Below, piece after piece: positions 45,540-55,727 of a stretch of DNA of 64,000 bases. Positions within the stretch are counted from its first letter, which is position 1, and each line of letters opens with the position of its first letter. The notes under the pieces were generated by a model, which was given only the letters and a program-made list of their open reading frames with translations, made no database searches and was not told the origin of the DNA. The position numbers and the translations under genes were made by a program. This stretch comes from Rhizophagus irregularis (lineage: Eukaryota > Glomeromycota > Glomeromycetes > Glomerales > Glomeraceae), in NCBI RefSeq assembly GCF_026210795.1, contig NC_089457.1, positions 310,001-374,000 on the forward strand, given 5' to 3'.

Positions 45540-47003
45540 AGTTTGCTTAACCAACATATAAAAATTTTTCCTATGTGAGATTTATTATTGCTTATTTGAT
45601 AACATAATTTTTAAATAGTCAGATATAATTATGCGTAGCAGAGTATTAAATTATTAATAGTCAGATATTATATTTGCGTAGCAGGATAGATTTTTTTAAT
45701 ATATATATATAATATAATATATATTTACATTTTTCACATTAAAAAAATCTAATAAAATATGTAAATAAAGTTATAAACATGTTTATGTAAAAAAAATTTA
45801 CTATTTTTAATACAAAGAATAAGTTAATTATATACGTAATACAGGAATCATTTTTAGACGTGATCGTGTAATATGTTTTTGATAAAATAAATACGCGTCC
45901 ACGTAACATTAAAACTATAAATCATATATGCATCTGTGTAATACTTTACAGAAACTTACCATTTTTAATCAATATAGAATCGATATCATTAAGTTTATCT
46001 TAACGGTATCATTTCGATATCATTTCAATATCATTTCAATATCGATTTAATATCAATACGATATTGAAATAAAGTATTATCACTTCGATATCATTTCGAT
46101 ATTAAATCGATATTGAAATGATATCGAAATAATAATTAAAATGATATCAAAATGATATCTTTAAATTAAACTTAAAGATGTTGTTTCGATATCATTTCTA
46201 TTATCATTTCGATATCATTTCAATATCGATTTAATATCGAAATGATATCGAAGTGATAATACTTTATTTCAATATCGTATTGATATTAAATCGATATTGA
46301 AATGATATTGAAATGATATTGAAATGATATCACTTGAAAACTTAAAGTTTCTGTAAAGTAGTAAAAAAATATATATTGAAAATAAGAGCAACGGGTGGGT
46401 GGGAAGGGAAAATAAGTGTTTTTCTGTTTTTTTATAATTTTACACTATAATTTTTGTAATAATCAATAAAAGTTATTTCATTTTTACTTAGAAAAGTTTT
46501 TAAAAATATTTTTTTTGACAAATTTTACAGTAAATTTTAAAAATAAAAATTCCGCGTATTGGTGGCGTTACAAAAAACATGAATAAATCCATAAATATCT
46601 ATTCAATCATGATAAAAATTTATATGTTAGTAGATTTGAACCTGCTAAACAACTTTACTTGGATATTTCCTTTGACTAAAGTGCTTAAATTACACTCTAG
46701 AGTTACAGAACAGATATACGAAATATTAATAAGAAACATTTATAAGTTGTAATATTACAAAAAAATAATAATAGCTTTATCCATATATTATTTCAAAAAT
46801 TTTTGTTTTTTTAGTTTTTTTTATATACATATTTTATAAAAAAAATTATATATAAATATATATATGTCATAAAATAAATTGCTTAGTAGTGTAAAAAATT
46901 TATGGGTTAGATAAAAGTTTGCTTAGCAGACATGAAAAATATTTGCTTATTGACCTTAGTAAATTTTGAATTTTTTATCTGACCTATATATATATTGTTC
47001 AGG
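45540..47003 (+). other. Long AT-rich intron-like region of the hAT gene
   Basis: It starts at AAG/GTAGGTTTTAAG and ends at TTGTTCAG/GGTCCTGTTCAAGC, between the coding segments for HVINLSVQAG and the LTQLESEI stretch. It is much longer than the other introns here (70-100 bp) and contains the foldback 45943-46359. The remainder (46380-47000) shows no recognisable gene. Confidence 0.5.
45943..46359. repeat. 417-bp foldback (long inverted repeat)
   Basis: Left ACTTTACAGAAACTT and right AAGTTTCTGTAAAGT are perfect inverted ends. The arms consist of ATCATTTCGATATCATTTC-type words and pair over most of their length, with a short centre near 46140-46190. It probably came in as a small foldback transposon. 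Confidence 0.85.
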
Positions 47004-48540
47004 GTCCTGTTCAAGCAGTATTAACCCAATTGGAAAGTGAAATTTCTAAGGTAAAATTATTATTTAACTTATTTATTATTTTATAAATTCTTTTTTTAAT
47101 ACTAATAAAATCATTATATCTTACAGCTTAGAGATCTTGTTAATAGAATTCGAGCATCTTCTTTGCGTCGTGAAAAATTAAAAATGGCATGTAAAAATAA
47201 TTAATTAAAGGATTTAACACTTATACCTGACGTACTCACGAGATGGAATTCCACTTACGAAATGATTTCAAGATCATTACAATTAAAAATTGTAAGTTGA
47301 TTTTTGTAAATATTAAGTTTTTAATAATTTCAATAATTCAATTATTTATTAATTTTAATTATATAATTAAGCCATTGATTCTGTTACACTTAATGATCAT
47401 GATCTTAAAAAATATTTACTTACAGAGAATCAATAGACTGAACTTGAAAAAATTAAGGATTTTTTATTTTTATTTAAAGAAGTAACAACTATAATGTCTG
47501 AATTTACTTATCCAACACTTTCTGCTACTATTCCTTTATATAATATTCTTATTGATCATGTTGAAAATGTTATTGGAGATGAAAATGAGAAAGTTATTGA
47601 AGATGTAGATAATGATGAATCTGAAGCTAATAGTGGCAACAACAATGAGAATGAATGGAGTCAAATTATAAAAAATGCTGCGAAAATATGCAGATTAAAA
47701 TTGTTGGAGTATTACAACAAGACAAATTATTCATATTTAATTTCTACTATTTTGGATCTAAGATTGAAATTACAATATTACAAGGATAATGAATGGGGAG
47801 ATGAATTAATAAATGATATTCAATAAAAATTAGTATTTTACTAATTATTTATATTATTTACAATGATTATATATACTAATTTTATAATTTTATTAAATTT
47901 TTAGGTTTTTAAGTATATATAATAAATCATATGCTGTTTCTATTCAATCTGATCAAACTGAAACTCCTAATAAAGAAAAGTCAGTAATGTCCCGTGTATT
48001 TAAACATCATTGTGTGGAAAGTTCTGCTGATGAATACCAAATATATCTTTCTTTACCCCAGCTTGATGGAAATGAAGATCCATTTGAATGGTGGAAAAAT
48101 AATGAGCAACAATTTCCAAGCCTTCGCTAAAATGGCACGTGATTTTTTATCAATCCCATACGTAAAGTAATACTTCGAACAAGTTTTTTCATCAGAAAAA
48201 AATTTGATTACTGATAAAAGAAACTGGTTGGTTGGAAAAACTATAAGAATGTGTTTATGTTTAAGGTCGTGGTGGTTATTATCATTGTTTAACAGTAGTT
48301 AGTTTAATAATTTTAATATTTCTTATTTTATCTTTGATAATATCTCTATTATTATAAATAGGTTTAATTTATTTGTAAATAGATTTAATTATAAATAAAG
48401 TTTAAATGAAACATAATGTGTAAAGTCAAGCAGAGATAACAATTTTTTATATTATTAAATATGTATAGTAAATGAATTCGATTTTAACTTGACTTGTTAA
48501 TTGACCATTAATTAAATTAAAAGATTAAATTAGAATTTTA

Positions 48541-50190
48541 TGAAAAAACGCTGATTCAGTACTTTTTTGATAAAAAAAATGAAAAAGACGCCAAAAAATG
48601 GCATATTTTTTTATAAAATGATATGAAAAGATGCCGAAATAGCATCTTTTTTGATAAAAAAAATGAAAAAGATGCGAAACAGCATCTTTTTTCATGAAAT
48701 AATACGAAAAGATGCTGAAATAGCATCTTTTTTAATAAAAAAAATGAAAAGATGTGAAACGGCATCTTTTTTCATAAAATAATACGAAAAGATGCCGAAA
48801 CAGCATCTTTTTTAATAAAAAATGAAAAGATGCAAAACAGCATCTTTTTTCATAAAATAATATGAAAAGATGCTGTTTCGGCATCTTTTTTGATAAAAAA
48901 TGAAAGAGATGCCATTTCGGTATTTTTTTTCGTAAAATAATATGAAAAGATGCCGAAACAGCATTTCTTTTCATGAAATAATACGAAATGATGCCGTTTC
49001 AGCATCTTTTTCATAAAATAATATGAAAAGATGCCAAAGCGGCATCTCTTTTCATGAAATAATACGAAAAGATGCCATTTCAGCATCTATTTTCATAAAA
49101 TAATACGAAAAGATGCCGAAACAGCATCTTTTTTAATAAAAAAATGAAAAGATGCAAAACGCATCTTTTTTCATAAAATAATATGAAAAGATGCTGAAAC
49201 AGCATTTCTTTTCATGAAATAATACGAAATGATGCCGTTTCAAGCATCTTTTTTCGCTAAAATAATATGAAAAGATGCCGAACGGCATCTCTTTCATGAA
49301 ATAATACGAAAAGATGCCATTTCAGCATCTATTTTCATAAAATAATACGAAAAGATGCGAAACAGCATCTTTTTTAATAAAAATGAAAAGATCTGCAAAA
49401 CGCATCTTTTTTCATAAAATAATATGAAAAGATCTTTGAAAGCAGCATTTCTTTTCGTGAAATAATACGAAATGATGCCGTTTCAGCATCTTTTTCATAA
49501 AATAATATGAAAAGATGCCGAACGGCATCTCTTTTCATGAAATAATACGAAAAGATGCCATTTCAGCATCTATTTTCATAAAATAATACGAAAAAATGTT
49601 GTTTTGCATCATTTTCATAAAATAATACGAAAAGATGCTGTTTCGCATTTTTTAGAAAAAATGCTGTTTTGGCATTTTTTCATAAAATAATCACGAAAAG
49701 ATGCCGAAGACAGCTCTTTTACTAAATGAAATATCGAAAGATGCCATTTTGGCATCTTTTTTGATAAAAAAATGAAAGAGATGCTGTTTTGGCATTTTTT
49801 TCATAAAATAATACAAAAAGATGCCATTTCGACATCTATTTTTATAAAATAATACAAAAAGATGCTATTTCGGCATCTATTTTTATAAAATAATACAAAA
49901 AGATGCTATTTTGGCATCTATTTTTATAAAATAATATAAAAAAGATGCCGAAATAGCATCTCTTTTCATGAAATAATACGAAAAGATGCCATTTCAGCAT
50001 CTTTTTCATAAGATAATATAAAAAGATGCCGAACGGCATCTCTTTTCATGAAACAATATGAAAAGATGCTGTTTTGGCATCTTTTTTGATAAAAAAAAAA
50101 TGAAAAAGATGCTGTTTCAACATTTTTTTGTATAAAATAATATGAAAAGATGCCAAAATATCATTTTTTTCATAATATAACACCGTTTAA
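48541..50190. repeat. Hairpin array E (GATGCC stems, ~40-bp spacing)
   Basis: About forty hairpins with stem GATGCC/GGCATC or GATGCT/AGCATC around AAA, GAAA or TTT-type loops, flanked by A and T runs. Spacers alternate between ATAAAATAATACGAAA and ATAAAAAAATGAAA types. Spacing is about 40 bp, the same as in array D, although the stems differ. Frames through it are artefacts. Confidence 0.92.
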
Positions 50191-50194
50191 CATT

Positions 50195-50580
50195 TTTATT
50201 TGTACATTAACAAAAAAACGCTTTTCCCAATAGTTTTTAACCGTGTTAGTAAAAAAAGTAGCGAAAAGATTTTTATTTAATAAAAAAACGTCTTTCGCAA
50301 CATTTTTTAACTGTATTAATGAGAAACGTTGCAAAACGTTTTTATTTTATAATTTAATGAAAAAAAACATTTTTTGCAGCAATTTTAACTATATTAATAA
50401 AAACATTGCGAAAACGTTTTTTATTTGATAATTTACTGATAAAAAATCATTTTCGCAATAGTTTTTAACTGTATTAATAAAAAAGTTGTGAAAAACATTT
50501 TTTATTTGATAATTTGCCAATAAAAAGTCATTTTGCAACGTCTTATAACTATATTAAAAAAAACGTTATAAAAGACTTTT
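50195..50580. repeat. Hairpin array D3 (CGTTGCGAAA type)
   Basis: Four or five units related to arrays D1/D2 (AAACGTTGCAAAACGTTTTT, AAACATTGCGAAAACGTTTT), with ATTAATAAAA and TTTGATAATTTA spacers. It mirrors the left array inside the right terminus. Confidence 0.8.
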
Positions 50581-50589
50581 TTATTTGAT

Positions 50590-50805
50590 TTATTTATGAA
50601 AACTGATCTGGATCCGGATCAGATCTGAATCAGATCAGATCAAATCAGTTAGGATTCGAATTGGATTGAATCAAATCTAATTTGGATTCGAATTGGATCA
50701 GATCGAATCTGATTCAGATCTGAATCAGATCAGATTGAATCTGATTTTATTTGATTCGAATTCAGATCAGATCAGATTTGACTAAAATCTGGTCTGATCT
50801 GATCC
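50590..50805. repeat. Right (GATCAGATC)-rich subterminal cluster
   Basis: Dense GATCAGATC, GAATCAGATC and GGATTCGAATTGG words, ending GGTCTGATCTGATCCGTTCA just before module array B. Confidence 0.85.
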
Positions 50806-50819
50806 GTTCAGAATACTAA

Positions 50820-51370
50820 GCGTGGATACCGAATCCCAAAGATAAGTTTTGAAAAAAGAATTTCAAAACTTTCTTTAATAAAAACGTTTTTATACTAAAA
50901 AGCGTTTTTTTTTTATTATTTTTATATAGAAATATCAGTTCCAGCGTGGATACCGAATCCCAAAGTTAAGTTTTAAAAATTTTTGAAACTTTAATATAAA
51001 AACGTTAATTTTTAACATTTTTTTAATTTTTTGTAAGGATATCGGTTCCAGCGTGGATACCGAATCCCAAAGTTAAGTTTTAAAAAAAAAATTTGAAACT
51101 TTATAAAAAAAACGTTTATAACATTTTTTTGTTTTTTTATATAAGAATTTGGCTCCAACGTAAATGCTGATATTTTAGGTAAGTTTTGAAACAAATGTTT
51201 CAAAACTTTTTTAAAAACGTTTTTTAATAAAAAAAAATGTTTTTTTTTTATATTTTTTATAATAGGAAATCAGTTTCAGCGTGGATACTAATATTCCAGG
51301 TAAGTTTTGAAACAAATGTTTCGAAACTTTTTTTAAAATATTTTTTAATAAAAAAACATTTTTTTTTTAT
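50820..51370 (+). other. Module array B: micro-exon/intron-like units, left of CACTA2
   Basis: Exon-like blocks of 33-36 nt (50931-50965, 51038-51072, 51146-51178 and 51266-51299, approximate) read like AGTTCCAGCGTGGATACCGA plus ATCCCAAAG, or end in GATATTCCAG. Intron-like blocks start GTAAGTTTTG (or decayed ATAAGT/TTAAGT) and end TATATAG, TGTAAG or TAATAG. The last intron (from 51300) is cut by CACTA2 at 51373 and ends at 61124. Arms of the donor hairpin include GTTTTGAAAC/GTTTCAAAAC at 51183-51206. No coherent protein. Confidence 0.6.
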
Positions 51371-51715
51371 ACTCACAGGTCAAAATATAATAAATCGGCC
51401 ACCAATCGGTCATATAACTGATTGGTAACTGATTAGTTACTGATTCTTTTAATCAGTTACCAATCAGTCATCAATCAGGTGTTAATTCCAATCGGTTACC
51501 AATCAGTTATATGACGATTAGTAGCTGACTGATGACTAATTGTCAATCATTAACCAATCAGGCATCATTGGGTCATCACCTACAGGTCGAATTTATTAGG
51601 CCTGTTCAATTCCATTCAGTTGGATTTTTCTTTAATTTTTTTTCGAACTACGTAATTTTACATATAAAGCACCGGAACCATCAGTTTTCAGCGATTTTAC
51701 ATATAAAAACACCGG

Positions 51716-51778
51716 AACTATTAGTTTTGGCATTTTTTTTTGTAATTTTACATTTAAAAAATGCCAAAACTAATAGTT
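51716..51778. repeat. Perfect 23-bp inverted repeat
   Basis: Arms 51716-51738 and 51756-51778, starting AACTATTAGTTTTGGCA, with a 17-nt centre. The same words occur singly just upstream (CACCGGAACYATYAG). Confidence 0.9.
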
Positions 51779-52249
51779 TCGGCATATTTATTTAACCAAA
51801 TGACCGATTAATGACTGTTTTGTCAATCAGTCGTCAGCCAGTATGTGACCGATTGATGGCGGGGATATAAAAATGTCATCGATCGGCGTTCGTTTTAATA
51901 CATTATAAAATTAAGGTCAATCACCACCTATCGCATATGCCGGTTGGTGACTAATTGGTAGCCGGAAGAATAGAATACTAAAAGCCGTGGTCTGTTGCCT
52001 CTTGTTATCTGAAATTATTCTCAGGGACAATTTTTTTTCTTAATGTGCCGGTTTGTGTATAGTCGATCAACTTTACTTGTACAACTGAATAGGTTTGGCT
52101 GAATTATATAAATTATTATAAATTTCACTACCGATTGAAATTTTTTTTTTTGTAAACGTATTTTATTAATTTTATTAAATCTCTCCATACCAAAACTTTA
52201 AAACTCAATTTAAAGTAATCACGTAAAATTCTTCTAAATCTATTTTTAT

Positions 52250-53930
52250 TAAATCTTTGATTTTTTTATTATTTTTTTTTGTTTTCTAATTTTTCTAATT
52301 CTACCTCGCTTGTGTTTGTCCCATTTTTAGATCTTTTCTTTTTCCTTTTCAAATCCTTGAAGATTCCCATTTGTTTTTCCAATTCAATCGTCTCATTACA
52401 TCTTTCAGTCCATATTTGTTTTTGTAATCTTATCAAATATTCATCACAAATTTCTCGCATTAATATTATTAGCACAACAATTCATCCACTTCTCATTTAT
52501 AAGTCCTCTAGTCAATTCTCTAATAACACCTTCCGTAACTATAATATTTGACCTCGTCGATGCCACTTCTAAAATTTTGTCAATGAAACCACTCCTAATC
52601 TTATCTTTGTTAATACTTCACTGGTACTTTCTTTTAATAAATAAAATTCTGTATTAGTATCATTTTTGGAACACGACCAAACATGATCCCACGTTTCTTT
52701 TTCGATCTTGCATCTTGGACACTTCATGTTTAGAATTCCCCATACTTCTCTTTCCAAAGTGTTTCATACGTCGGTAATATTTTTAGAAAATTTTTAATGC
52801 GCCAGCATCTAATTGACACGTCTTTCTATTCATTGTATTTTTGACGTCATGATTTCATTATTTATCAATTTAAAAGTTTCTTTCCAATCGATGAAAATGT
52901 TCGCTCCATTTACTTCAATAAAACAATCTTTGACATAGTCTAATAATATTACATTTATTTTTGTTATATTATTACTAAGCTCTTTAAACCAGTATCTATA
53001 CCCTCCTTCGATCGGTATATGATTCCAACGTAGACTATATTCATCAATTATCAAATTGTTCAAATTTATTTTCACTTCAGGTATAACTTCTTTACACTTA
53101 ATTAATTCCTTTTTCAAGGCTGGTAATTTCAAGTCTTGCATCGTCAAATCCATATTTTTGAGCTCCAATATTGTGTTAACAAAATTTAAATAGCCCGTCA
53201 TCTAATTTTCTTCTCATACTACCTGTTTCACTATATTTATATAACCACTCTACTATCCTAATATCCGTTCTTAAATCTAATATAATATTACATGGTAACA
53301 TTATTAATGCAACTATTCTCATTTTTAATGATTTAATTTTTCCTTCAAAATTAAAATTTATTGACTTCATTATTCTTTGGAATCACTTCTATTCCAAAAA
53401 ACCCGTTTAGACACAGATCAGATCCTTTCTGAATTATACCTTCAACCTGTAAAATCACCTCTTTGTCTCATTTTCCCTGTTACAAATTCTTTAATTTTCA
53501 CAGAACCTTCTATTTCTTCTTCGACCCATATTTTATTAACACATTCTTCTATATTACTATAAACTTTCATATTATTGTAATTTTTTTCTTGTAAATTCAC
53601 CAATATTTTCTTTAACTACCATTTCATTTTTCTCATATATATTTTCCCTCGTCATGTATGGTTTCATTAATGTTATATCATTCTTATCTTTCACTACCCT
53701 CCCCTTAATCAATAAAGCTGTTTCTTTCTCAATATAAATCATACATTTTTCTTTATTTGTCTTCCTTCTAATATTGAACGCACATCCTTTACAATCAATT
53801 AAATAAGGTGAATTATAATCATTATTACTATCTTGTAGTTCTTTATTCGATCAAATGTTTTCCAATTTCATCGTATTTCCTATGACGTGACTTTTTACTT
53901 CTAATACTATATATGATCTCGTTATCTTTG
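52250..53930 (-). pseudogene. Relic of a second LINE family (RNase H and C-terminal part)
   Basis: Minus-strand fragments in several frames: an RNase H-like segment near 53250-53370 (IILDLRTD), a central region (52830-53201) and a zinc motif CPRCKIEKETWDHVWSC near 52690-52740, with the same CX2CX8HX3C spacing as L1. The last fragment (52269-52475) is Lys/Glu-rich. Many stops and shifts. The sequence is unlike L1-L4, so this is a different LINE family that inserted into CACTA2. I recall related LINEs in Rhizophagus; this is not checked. Confidence 0.6.
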
Positions 53931-54853
53931 TTCCTTACCGATTGAAATCTATGCGCAAGAATTCCTCTTATATGATATGCTGTCTACATTACAGACTAAT
54001 TACGATTATAAATTTTGATTTGATCGGTTGCAGCAATATTTTATCAGTTTTCTTTTTCGATTAGATATAGCTTTTTTCTTCTGATTACCGATTTTTGTCA
54101 TTATTTTCTGGCTTTTTTGTAGTAGTAAACTTGGTAGTAAACAAGTAATTTTTTAAATAATTTTCACTTGATACAAAATATATTTAGCGATTATCACTTT
54201 TATGTTAAGAAAATAATTAATTATATGTGTTAAATATATAAAATAAGTTATTTGCATAATTGAAATAAAGTTTAAAGACCGATTAATAAATTGAATCAGG
54301 ATTGTTAAGAAAAATTCGCGAGAATTTTCCTTGAACTGCTTAAAAAACACGTTTATTGATTTAATTTTAATAGAATAATAAATATTTATTTAGCTCAAGG
54401 TTTACGTCTTTTATGAATTTCGATACACAAATTACCAATTTAAAAAATTTCATTATAATTGAATCTATTTTTGAGCAAATAGCACATTTTGGTGGCGAAA
54501 TGAGATCTGTTTCACAAATTCCTATTAGATTCTGATATAACCAATAATTTGAAAGTACATCTTGTGACCAATATGACCGATATAGGCTTATCTACTGGCT
54601 TATCTATCATGTTATTGTACCATATCCAGCATATTAGCAAAAATGTATACTTCTATACTGGGTAGCATTGCATCATATATATAAGATGTAAGAAATTTCT
54701 CACACTTTTTTTTTTTTTGATAAAATTTCTCACACTTTTTTTTTTTTTTTGATACACTTTATTTCTCACACTTTATTTCACACTTCATTTTATATATAAA
54801 GGATGTAAGGATGTAATAAATGTCTCACACTTTATTTCTCATTTTTAATAACA
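53931..54853. other. AT-rich interval with TTTCTCACACTTT repeats upstream of the zinc-knuckle gene
   Basis: 54100-54680 shows no gene. At 54695-54840 TTTCTCACACTTT occurs five times, partly separated by T runs ending in GATA. The repeats end directly before the ATG at 54854, so they form its 5' region. Confidence 0.5.
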
Positions 54854-55306
54854 ATGAATGACGGTAATAATGAAAATACCACGGAAGAGATTGAAATTAT
54901 AAACGTTGGTAAAGAAGGAATATCTTACGGCGAACTAAAAAGCGTCCATAGCACGTCCATGTTGACATTAAGCAACATGTCGAAAGTTATATCGTCTCTT
55001 CCATCAACGTCAATGTCAACATCATCATCACCAACAAACCCAATAACATTATACTCTTCAAAAAATGTTAAAATTTCAAAAACAAACAATAATTGGTTGA
55101 TTCCGTATTATCCTTTCAAAGAAGGCTGCCGGGTGTGTCATTATTATGGACATTCTTTGAAAAATTGCCCTAATCTTAAACCTGAATTTCGAGGAGTAGA
55201 TCGTTGTATACATTGTTGGGAACCAGGGCACTTAAGTGGTAATTGTAGTAGGGATTCAAAGGTACCACCGTATAATGAAGATTTTTTATCCCCGAAGAAA
55301 TCATAA
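54854..55306 (+). CDS. Small protein with two CCHC zinc knuckles
   Basis: The product has 150 residues. The N-terminal half is Ser/Thr-rich and probably disordered. Two zinc knuckles follow: CRVCHYYGHSLKNC (about 96-109) and CIHCWEPGHLSGNC (about 120-133), both exactly CX2CX4HX4C. Such knuckles bind single-stranded nucleic acid, as in Gag proteins or RNA-processing factors. The frame is open with a plausible ATG and a basic C-terminus. It lies inside CACTA2 between the LINE relic and the transposase, on plus, facing the end of the transposase. It may be a captured host gene, a third CACTA gene or a gag-like remnant; CACTA1 has no counterpart. Confidence 0.65.
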   Translation: MNDGNNENTTEEIEIINVGKEGISYGELKSVHSTSMLTLSNMSKVISSLPSTSMSTSSSPTNPITLYSSKNVKISKTNNNWLIPYYPFKEGCRVCHYYGHSLKNCPNLKPEFRGVDRCIHCWEPGHLSGNCSRDSKVPPYNEDFLSPKKS

Positions 55307-55727
55307 ACAATTTATTTTATAAATAATTTTTTTCTTTTATAATTTTTTAAATAATTTTTTTTCTTTTATAATTTTTTAAATCTTTTTTTTTTTTTTAAAA
55401 ATTTATCATGTGGTTGCCGGTGGCAGTGATAAATTTGGAAAAAGTTCACCTGGACACCGGGTGATGTGGTGACTTTTCTTTTTATATACTGTATATAATG
55501 TAATAAAATAATAAATATACCGTAATAATATAAAATTATAAGTTCTTAAATTTAATTTGCTAAAATATAAATTAGATTAATTCCTGCATTTATTAAAAAT
55601 TAATAAAATTGACAATATAAAATCAATCGGATTGCATTGCATTTAATAAAATTTTATTAAATTCTACTTTATTATTAGTTTTATTGTAATGTTATATGAC
55701 AAAAGTGTTTTCTTTTTGTAGTAGCAA
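55307..55727. other. Convergent 3' region between zinc-knuckle gene and transposase
   Basis: No gene. A hairpin with arms AAATTTATCA/TGATAAATTT spans about 55398-55437, with a GC-rich centre unusual for this DNA, followed by CACCTGGACACCGGGTGATG. It may act in 3' end formation; unproven. Confidence 0.4.

Larger units (their letters stand above)
43499..48302 (+). pseudogene. hAT-superfamily transposase (BED finger to C-terminal dimerisation domain), broken
   Basis: The start MDAEDNNERSCHNSEDEID leads into a BED zinc finger (about 43690-43760; CTYC...HLKNVH) with a TAG at 43640-43642 and a one-base shift near 43670. After the M3 insertion (43902-44862), the catalytic region reads FTIDCWTSPSVKSFLSITAH, then ITLDNASNNA (about 45360). 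A further stretch has LTRWNSTYEM (about 47230). The C-terminal hAT dimerisation region is readable at 48060-48302 (LSLPQ, DPFEWWKNNEQQFP, VFSSEKNLITDKRNWLVGKT, LRSWW), with several stops. Introns are expected (about 45300-45357, 45530-47003, 47053-47127). hAT transposases cut elements and make 8-bp duplications; this copy is dead, with at least six lesions plus the MITE. Confidence 0.85.
26404..50810. mobile_element. hAT-like element with GATC-rich ends and hairpin arrays (composite, ~11 kb without M2 and its contents)
   Basis: Left terminus TTCTGAA...ATCTGATCTGATC (26404) and right terminus GATCTGATCCGTTCAGAA (ending about 50813) are inverted relative to each other. Each is followed inward by GATC-rich clusters and then by hairpin arrays. 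The BED/hAT transposase pseudogene (43499-48302) lies inside. M2 (28321-41769) interrupts the left array. No 8-bp target-site duplication is found, and a third similar terminus sits at 43376-43414, so the borders could also represent two neighbouring elements. Confidence 0.5.

Noticed and set aside
48541-50190. Regular repeats that could suggest a CRISPR array
   Set aside because: The spacers are two recurring AT-rich words rather than unique sequences, units are palindromic satellites, no cas gene is present and the DNA is fungal.
48541-50580. Bacterial-type intrinsic terminators
   Set aside because: They look alike (stem plus T run), but the genome is eukaryotic and the hairpins are tandem satellites.
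52620-52632. ACTGGTACTTT-type word as left end of the third CACTA element
   Set aside because: CACTGGT is followed by ACTTTC instead of CGAAAT, and no subterminal similarity or 3-bp duplication fits.
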